From contig NW_003153779.1 in the NCBI RefSeq assembly GCF_000003605.2, forward strand, positions 7,988-30,410: a stretch of 22,423 nucleotides of DNA, given 5' to 3'. Within the stretch, counting starts at the first letter, position 1; every line of letters begins with the position of its first letter. This DNA comes from Saccoglossus kowalevskii (Eukaryota > Hemichordata > Enteropneusta > Harrimaniidae). The notes below the pieces were generated by a model. The model was given only the letters and a program-made list of their open reading frames with translations. It searched no databases and was not told the origin of the DNA. A program made the translations under genes and the position numbers. Below are positions 17,801-22,423 of this stretch, piece after piece.

Positions 17801-20058
17801 ACCTCAAAAAGTTTCCATCCGACAAAAACAATTTTATTTTTTAATGAAGTCAAAAAAATCTTGGAATATTTGTAGTTCGTTTTTTTTTCTATCCAATCAT
17901 GGACAGAAATAACCGAAAAGGGAAAAAAAAACAGAAAAATGGTTTGGTTCGAGTGTAAATCTGTGCGTCAAATGAAGTGCATTTGTAAAATCTGTTTACA
18001 CCCACCCGACAGCCAACTGCTAAATATGCAATACTACTGTCCGATTATCAATTTGTATTTAATGGTGAATGTAGTCTGACGCCATGACCAATATTTATCA
18101 ATTAAGTTTCAGTGGGGGTAGGGGGGTTTGGAAAAAACTAAAGGAATTAAGTTTTTTATCCGACATCAATCTTTTGACGTCGTCCCTAAGACATGTGATT
18201 TTTTATGCACAATTGATCATATGCTATGCCTTGGGAGTGTCTAAAAGTGGTCACTGGAGGCCGGTGATCTTTATATAGGGTTCCCTAGCAAAGGTTTGAC
18301 TGCAATACTAACAAAACAAATCTAGTATTATATACCGGTTCAATGCCAAAAACTTATTCTTCTAATTTTGAATTACAGCATGAGAGATCATTGAATGTAA
18401 CTTTTTTTTTTCTTTTAGGTAAAACCACTGATTTGGATTGAATCTGTTATAGAGCGTCATTCACATAGCAGGGTAGAATACATGATTAAAGCTAAAAGTC
18501 AATTCAAGCGACGTTCCACTGCAAATAACGTAGAGATCATCATACCAGTACCAAGCGATGCTGATTCACCTAAATTTAAAACCACAATTGGTAGTTGTAA
18601 ATATATTCCAGAGATGAGTGCAGTTCTTTGGAATGTCAAGTCATTCCCTGTAAGTAATTGCTAATCTGTAGTATCTACCTCCATTGATGTATTTATTGTC
18701 ATGGGAATTTTTGACTGCACAACCAAAAAATTTGGTTTATGTTGTTTCAACATCACAGAAATGCTCCGTCATTAGAGTGTGATTTGTGGATAAGATGTAC
18801 TTTATTTGCTCTGTTAGGCCAGACTTATTTTATTCCTTGTTTCACGAGTTTTTTTAAGGCAATTTTTTCGAGGAGGGCGAAAAAAAAAAAAAATTAATTC
18901 TTTTTTTTCCCCATTAGATTTGTGTGGTTCCCAAAGAATTGTAAGTGAGATCATTGATTGGAGAGAAGAAATGAAATAACATTTTATTCCATGTATAACC
19001 TTGTTCCTCATCTGCGTGAGACTTCGGTACTTTGATCATGATAGTCCCATGAAAATGCAACTTGGATTTGTTATGCGGCGGGTGGTAAAAAAATAAAGAT
19101 TAAAATAATATTTTTTAGCATTTTTTACGAGAAATTACGCTGAAATAAAATTATATTTTTATTTCATTTTCGGCTCTTGTTCATTCGGCGGGTTCGCGAA
19201 ACAAGTGATAATAAAAGTCTGGCCTTAGGAGCACCTATCCAATAGTACATGCCATCCAACAGTTGCATTTATTGTATAATTGATTATTGAAATTTTTATT
19301 ATGACCCAAGCATGAATGGCCATTCTAACGTTACCTTGGTTTGTTTTGTTCTACAGGGAGGTAAAGAATATCTGATGAGAGCACATTTTAGTTTACCCAG
19401 TGTCGAAGCTGAGAAAAAGGAAGGGACACCCCCTATTCAATGTCGATTTGAAATTCCATATTTCACTACCTCTGGTATTCAGGTAAGTTACTTAAAGGGA
19501 CATATGCCATAAATGACGATCTTCTACATTGTTCTGTATACAAGGGATATTTACATAAAACTAATGTAGGATCTTGTTTGTGTTGACCCATATATATAAG
19601 TTGCCTTGTACAATATTGTTTTGTTTCATTCAAACTGGCTGTCTGACCAGCTGTAATCGGTGACTTCAAAACCAACTTCCATACTGTCATTTCTGTCTGA
19701 TTAGTAGTACCTTACACCCAAAAGCCACTACTTTTGATCATCCCCTTCTCTCCAAAATTGTTGTTACCGGTACTTTTTAAAACGGTTTAAAAATCTGCAC
19801 AAATAAAATAAAAATGTTCACTAAATAGTTTCTATAACCCAATCTTTATGCTCTTCTTGGCAGAAGATAATTTACAATATAAATACCAGTTTTTATACCA
19901 GTTACAGCGCCCTCACAAGTATGTTCCAATTCATACATTTGTTTATTAATTGCTTCCAGGTTCGCTATTTGAAGATTATTGAGAAGTCGGGCTACCAAGC
20001 ATTGCCGTGGGTACGGTACATAACACAGAATGGGGACTATCAAATTAGAACTCATTAA
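8832..20058 (+). CDS. AP1M1: AP-1 clathrin adaptor complex subunit mu (AP1M1-like), complete, ten coding exons
   Basis: This is the medium subunit of the AP-1 heterotetramer, which sorts cargo between trans-Golgi network and endosomes. Its C-terminal mu homology domain binds YxxPhi signals. Exons: 8832-8873, 10862-11018, 13571-13638, 14930-15060, 15758-15902, 16274-16400, 16859-17001, 18419-18649, 19357-19482, 19960-20058; total 1269 nt, 422 residues plus TAA. The human protein has 423; the one-residue gap falls in the linker (LEIAPRPP). The longin-like N-terminal domain is about residues 1-140 (MSLSAVFILDMKGK, NYRGDVDMS, DELIDFGYPQTTDSK); the mu homology domain is about 167-422 (EVFLDVVESVNLLVSANG, SFIPPDGEFELMSYRLNTH, FEIPYFTTSGIQVRYLKI). 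The signal-pocket residues expected from the family are present: Asp173, Trp407 and Arg409. All splice phases agree. Nine introns use GTAAGT-like donors except intron 2, which looks U12-type. Invertebrates usually have one AP1M gene, so AP1M1 versus AP1M2 is not a meaningful distinction here. Confidence 0.97.
9470..10216. mobile_element. 747-bp element with long terminal inverted repeats
   Basis: The left arm ATTACAGCTGTTCTGAGAAT..CGGAACTTTGCAAAACACTT..TCTAGACTT is the imperfect complement of the right arm AAGTCTAGATTGGG..AAGTGTTTTGCAAAGTT..CCGAATAATTCTCAGAACGA..TGTAAT. Arms are about 65-70 bp and may extend weakly further inward. A 60-codon open frame (9848-10030) lies inside. In AP1M intron 1. 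Superfamily and target duplication not determined. Confidence 0.7.
10400..10580 (+). repeat. Diverged copy of the 3537-3753 element
   Basis: Shares GCTGCACTTTCCATCAGAAG..TTGG.ACAAAAAT, the CCAGAAA.AT.GAAGAATAT block and a decayed right end GGTGAACAGGTT. In AP1M intron 1. Confidence 0.6.
10862..11018 (+). CDS. AP1M1: AP1M exon 2 (residues 15-66 plus 1 nt)
   Basis: Acceptor TTTCTGCAG. Codes VLISRNYRGDVDMS... to YNNLY, then one T of Leu67. The donor is GTATCCTT, the U12-type consensus, not GTAAGT; coding beyond it is unlike the family. Confidence 0.93.
11221..12250 (+). repeat. Two-level tandem repeat with GTCCGTCCGT core
   Basis: GCCGACTGGCAGCC-type blocks begin at 11404, 11544, 11832, 11972 and 12118, so 140-bp units pair inside a 428-bp superunit (11291 and 11719 both start CCAGAGTCATAT). 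The left edge has a GTCCC..GGGGAC stem (11228-11260). Two open frames of 116 and 146 codons run through it reading PSVCPSVCPSV; these are by-products of the repeat. In AP1M intron 2. Confidence 0.8.
12447..12585. mobile_element. TACTGTAAA-family element B, partial
   Basis: Shares AATTAATTTTCGC.GAAAAG, GGAATTTATTTTCACTG and GAAAAAAGGTATA with 14704-14880, ends TACTTTACAGTA. The left terminus is lost or mutated. Confidence 0.6.
12605..12668. repeat. Perfect 16-bp inverted repeat with 32-nt loop
   Basis: CTAATATGCATATGCA at 12605-12620 and TGCATATGCATATTAG at 12653-12668. Could form a hairpin; the arms also resemble POU-type sites. Confidence 0.6.
12896..12925 (+). promoter_or_regulatory. Two POU octamer motifs
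   Basis: ATGCAAAT occurs at 12896-12903 and 12918-12925, 22 bp apart, in AP1M intron 2. Motif match only; function is inferred. Confidence 0.3.
13571..13638 (+). CDS. AP1M1: AP1M exon 3 (residues 67-89), 68 nt
   Basis: Codes (L)VSTTRKNANVCMVFTILHK then LVE, aligning with human LVATSKKNACVSLVFSFLYK. Acceptor ATATACAG with U12-like branch site upstream, donor GTAAGT. It is somewhat more diverged than neighbouring exons. Without it the joint from exon 2 to 4 is out of frame. Confidence 0.9.
13936..14107 (+). repeat. Degenerate AGAAT/TAGAA array, left part
   Basis: Dense imperfect units such as GAATAGAATATAGTA and GAATAGAGAATGTAG. It resumes at 14570 beyond the inserted TIR element. Confidence 0.65.
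14116..14568 (+). mobile_element. AGGGACGACGTC-family MITE, copy 1
   Basis: 453 bp with terminal inverted repeats: AGGGACGACGTCAAAAGATC at left and GATCTTTTGATGTTGTCCCT at right, arms extending about 50 bp to CCTTTAGTTT / AAACTAAAGG. No transposase. Second copy in opposite orientation at 17732-18187. In AP1M intron 3. Confidence 0.9.
14570..14637 (+). repeat. Degenerate AGAAT/TAGAA array, right part
   Basis: AATACAGTAGAACAAAATAG and AATAGAATAGAGTAGAAC continue the array interrupted by the element at 14116-14568. Confidence 0.6.
14704..14880. mobile_element. TACTGTAAA-family element B
   Basis: 177 bp from TACTGTAAAATAATTTATTT to TTCCAAGTATTTCACAGTA. Terminal bases are inverted repeats. It ends only 49 nt before AP1M exon 4. 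Confidence 0.65.
14930..15060 (+). CDS. AP1M1: AP1M exon 4 (residues 90-132 plus 2 nt)
   Basis: Acceptor TTTACAG; codes VFLEYFKELEEESIRDNFV... to SKILQ, then GA of Glu133; donor GTAAGT. Confidence 0.95.
15304..15485. mobile_element. TACTGTAAA-terminated element C
   Basis: Left TACTGTAAAATCTGTATCA and right TAATACAGATTTCACAGTA are inverted repeats (about 17 of 19 match). The interior repeats TAATAGAAGYCRC three times (15336, 15408, 15448). In AP1M intron 4. Confidence 0.6.
15758..15902 (+). CDS. AP1M1: AP1M exon 5 (residues 133-181)
   Basis: Acceptor ATTTTAG; codes YITQEGQRLEIAPRPP... to VVESVNLL. Holds the longin-MHD linker, conserved TNAVSWRSEGIKY and pocket Asp173. Donor GTAAGT. Confidence 0.95.
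16274..16400 (+). CDS. AP1M1: AP1M exon 6 (residues 182-223 plus 1 nt)
   Basis: Acceptor TATTGTAG; codes VSANGNVLRSEIVGAVKM... to FENTG, then A of Arg224; donor GTAAGT. Confidence 0.95.
16859..17001 (+). CDS. AP1M1: AP1M exon 7 (residues 224-271)
   Basis: Acceptor CATTACAG; codes (R)TKSKSVELEDVKFHQC... to SYRLNTH; donor GTAAGT. Nearly identical to human over this span. Confidence 0.95.
17150..17320. repeat. Possible degenerate TACTGTAAA-family relic
   Basis: CTGGGTTTTATTTTC and several AATTTAAAACCCA/CTAGTGAAT blocks recall element A arms, but termini are not found. Confidence 0.3.
17562..18302. mobile_element. CAGTCAAACC-terminated element carrying a nested MITE
   Basis: Left end CAGTCAAACCTATATATAGC and right end TATATAGGGTT..AAGGTTTGACTG are inverted repeats, with GCGATCACC / GGTGATC just inside. 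Subtracting the nested 456 bp leaves about 285 bp. No coding. Confidence 0.7.
17732..18187 (-). mobile_element. AGGGACGACGTC-family MITE, copy 2 (inverted)
   Basis: 456 bp, reverse-complement of copy 1 with few differences; ends AGGGACTACGTCAAAAGATC and CAATCTTTTGACGTCGTCCCT minus its first base. In AP1M intron 7 and nested inside the element at 17562-18302. Confidence 0.9.
18419..18649 (+). CDS. AP1M1: AP1M exon 8 (residues 272-348)
   Basis: Acceptor TTTTTTCTTTTAG; codes VKPLIWIESVIERHSHSR... to LWNVKSFP; phase 0 at both ends; donor GTAAGT. Carries the basic YMIKAKSQFKRRS segment expected near membrane. Confidence 0.95.
18814..19227 (+). mobile_element. TTAGGCCAGAC-family TIR element, full copy
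   Basis: Left end TTAGGCCAGACTTATTTTAT and right end ATAATAAAAGTCTGGCCTTA are imperfect inverted repeats of about 35 bp, extended by CTTGTTTCACGA / TCGCGAAACAAG. No transposase frame; non-autonomous. Inserted in AP1M intron 8. Target duplication not resolved. Confidence 0.75.
19357..19482 (+). CDS. AP1M1: AP1M exon 9 (residues 349-390)
   Basis: Acceptor TTCTACAG; codes GGKEYLMRAHFSLPSVEAE... to TTSGIQ; donor GTAAGT. Confidence 0.95.
19960..20058 (+). CDS. AP1M1: AP1M exon 10 (residues 391-422, stop)
   Basis: Acceptor TGCTTCCAG; codes VRYLKIIEKSGYQALPWVRY... to QIRTH and TAA at 20056-20058. Contains pocket residues Trp407 and Arg409. Confidence 0.95.
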   Translation, partial: VRYLKIIEKSGYQALPWVRYITQNGDYQIRTH

Positions 20059-20247
20059 ACATGTAAACATACAAAACATATCTTTCCACACAGTGTACGT
20101 CTGCGGCCAACAGTTGCATTGCCGAAACGTTTTTTTAGTACAAACATTCGAAAATCAAGATGACATTAATTATGGTTCATAGAGATGCCTTCTACTGTTT
20201 AGCACCTTTGCTGTAAGTACTCACCTGTACAGGATACTTCACATGAT

Positions 20248-20253
20248 AATAAA
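20248..20253 (+). terminator. Candidate AP1M poly(A) signal
   Basis: AATAAA 190 nt after the stop codon, with a T/G-rich stretch about 20-40 nt downstream. Later candidates are ATTAAA at 20942, AATAAA at 21247 and 21509, so the 3'UTR could extend to about 1.5 kb. Confidence 0.4.
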
Positions 20254-20641
20254 CTCTGTCGCCCCTACTTTATTTTTGGTATGGCCCAGTGCCACTTAAT
20301 ATAGCATGGGTGAATCTATTCTAGTCCCAGAATTGAGGGGAGAGTAGGTTACATTTTTTGACAGGTTATTTTTGCATCGTCCTGATACCAAGAGTAGAAT
20401 TCAGTTAATGAATGATTGTGTGTCGCACAAAAAACTCAGTCTTGTTCAGTGTATTTAAGTTATCTGCCTTTATATTTGTATTCGTTCAATACTCTGTAAG
20501 TTGTATCCTTATTGCCCAAAAGAATATCACAGTAATTTTGTACCAGTTAGCGAAAAATTTTTGTTGCCAAAAGCTGTTTAGTTTTAATGTAAAAAAAAAT
20601 GTCTTTTCTATGCAGAGGTACATGTACTACCATACTAGAAG

Positions 20642-20840
20642 TACTGTAAAATGACTAATTTTCGCTGGGTTTAAATTTCGCTGATTTACCATTTCAGGAA
20701 TATTTAGAGGGTTTTAAATTCACCGTTTTATCATTTCGATAATGTGTTCTATGCTAAATTTGGGTTTTAATTTAGCGCATTTTCCAGTCAGCGAAATAAG
20801 CAAAATTAAAACCCAGTGAATAATTAACCCCTTTACAGTA
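20642..20840. mobile_element. TACTGTAAA-family element A, copy 2
   Basis: Ends TACTGTAAAATGACTAATTT and AATTAACCCCTTTACAGTA; arms TTCGCTGGGTTTAAATTT and AAAATTAAAACCCAGTGAA form the inverted repeat. No coding. Lies in the probable AP1M 3'UTR, so it may be transcribed. Confidence 0.75.
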
Positions 20841-22124
20841 TTTGTCGTCTAATGCTTTGCAACTTTGACAACTTTTCCATTATACATGTAAAACAAATGT
20901 CCACTCTTTGTCGCAGAGTTTGTGTACTTTGTATATCATGAATTAAAGTTGTACTCCAAAATCATACATAGAACTTTATTGAATTACTGCAGCCTGCTGT
21001 ACTTTAGAGCAAAAGCAGATCTTTGGAACCAATATTCAATAGCGCTAGCAAAAGAAAAGTTCAAATGTATTAAAATTTGAACGTTTATTTTACCCAGTAT
21101 ACATTTTCCACAATTCACACATGATTCAGATTCCCAAATATTTTACACCAATGAAGCTCTATGGTTGCTCACAGAGTGAAACTTATTTGTGATAACAAAG
21201 CAAACATGGCCATGCGTGGCACACACAAACTTACCAGTGAACCATGAATAAAAATGTAGCTTCTGAAATTTTCATCTTCATTTTCCCCCTGTTCGTGTGA
21301 AAAACCCATCAATGTCATTCAAAACTGATTATAATTATCTATGTGAAAGCGTTTTTCAAAAACACATTTTACTGCTTATTTGACACTGTGATGTTGTAAT
21401 ATTTTATTGATAAGAACAAGAATTAAGAAATTTGAATATATGTATGCTGTTGGTTATGGATTGCATTGAAAAAAAAAACATAACATAGTAAAAAAAAGTT
21501 TAATAGTCAATAAAAATATACAGTATAATACTTCACTGTGTGTTTCATCCAATCTTGATTTGATATTTAATAATGTAAATCCCCCCTCTCCTCTACACCA
21601 CACTTATAGTTGTTCAAAAATGTAGATGTGCTTTTAAATGAAATCTCGCAACTAAGTGAAGGTAACTTTGTTACTCATCTTCTGATCACTGCACATACTT
21701 GTTCTCACCTTTAGAGTAATTTTATCCAAACCATTCTGGGACAACTGTTAAGCCTTCACACTATCTTTTCCTTAAATCCGCATTTCCAAACTGTAAATGT
21801 GTTTTCCTTATCTATACACCACATTTAAATCGTCCAATACAAGCTGCATGTACTTTATTACTATTTGTATGTGGTGAAACTTGTCTAAAATAGACTGTAC
21901 AATACAATTGTTTGTATTGTTTTAAATACATTCATATGCAATTCAAAGAAGGCGCAACTAAACATGTGGTCGTTTATACATATGATATGCAATGTTTCAA
22001 TAATACGAGTAGTACGAATACTAAATGCCACATGCCTTGTACATGTACATACCACATAAATTTGATCATAGTGGTTGCAACCAATTGTGTACGTTTAGAG
22101 AAAATCCACCACCGGCACATTTGT
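20841..22124. other. AP1M downstream region without recognised genes
   Basis: AT-rich with several poly(A)-like hexamers and a small hairpin (GTTCAAAT/ATTTGAAC near 21059-21081). No open frame with family support. Confidence 0.4.
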
Positions 22125-22423
22125 AATTGATTTATTGTTTATTGTCTTTTAGGCCACAGGCCCATATGACTATACATAACAAAAAAAACAAAAGAATACA
22201 CAAGCACTGGAGAATGTACAGAAATTGTAAAATACATATATATATATAACAAAATTATTATACCGATAGTAACGAAAACTCCCTTCTAAGTTGAATGCTT
22301 TATGTAGAAATTTACCAAGATTACGTAGTACCTTTGCTGATTTTGAGCGCATTAGACTGTAATATTTTCCTGGATTGGGAAGATGCCAAAAATACTCAGA
22401 ATTAACTGTTTTCGCATAGAGTG
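22125..22423 (-). mobile_element. LINE 3' end on the minus strand, running off the window
   Basis: The minus strand reads LYAKTVNSEYFWHLPNPGKY and then LMRSKSAKVLRNLGKFLHKA, resembling the C-terminal segment after reverse transcriptase in CR1/L2-like LINEs, followed by an AT-rich 3'UTR and GGGCCTGTGGCCTAAAAGAC then AATAAACAATAAAT. Clade assignment is tentative; the 5' part lies outside. Confidence 0.5.

Noticed and set aside
17940-17960. GGTTCGAGT as a tRNA B-box
   Set aside because: No A-box or cloverleaf around it; it is part of the MITE and also present in copy 1.

Overview
This is nuclear DNA of an animal, not a bacterium. Genes are split into short exons by AT-rich introns with GT..AG borders, and most non-coding DNA is small transposon debris. 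The repeat repertoire (short TIR elements, LINE tails, GTCCGTCCGT-type repeats, over-represented TACCGGTA) suggests a marine invertebrate. A hemichordate or lophotrochozoan would fit, but I cannot fix the phylum from sequence alone.

Layout. (1) 1-3050, + strand: the 3' three exons of FAM32A, a spliceosomal exon-ligation factor; its first coding exon is not visible. (2) 3050-5300: intergenic DNA and probable 3'UTR, with two short TTAA-bounded elements. (3) 5303-7183, - strand: a three-exon gene I reconstruct as a 155-residue protein of unknown family, with a perfect palindromic RFX X-box about 100 bp upstream of its start codon. (4) 7500-8231: a decayed LINE 3' end. (5) 8640-8831: AP1M promoter region with NRF1-, YY1-, ETS- and DR1-like motifs. 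(6) 8832-20058, + strand: a complete ten-exon gene for the mu subunit of clathrin adaptor complex AP-1 (AP1M1-like, 422 residues, all splice phases consistent). (7) 20059-22423: probable AP1M 3'UTR, another small TIR element, and a minus-strand LINE 3' end leaving the window.

Main points of interest. Intron 2 of the AP1M gene has the hallmarks of a U12-type (minor spliceosome) intron: donor GTATCCTT and branch site TTCCTTAAT 12 nt before the acceptor. The 68-nt exon behind it is easily missed. FAM32A followed by AP1M1 on the same strand is, as I recall, also the order on human chromosome 19p13.11, so this looks like ancient microsynteny with an extra opposite-strand gene between them here. 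The introns hold several families of non-autonomous TIR elements, including one element nested inside another and one inserted into a degenerate AGAAT array.

The genes do not form a pathway: FAM32A acts in nuclear splicing, AP1M in trans-Golgi/endosome clathrin sorting, and the middle gene is unassigned.
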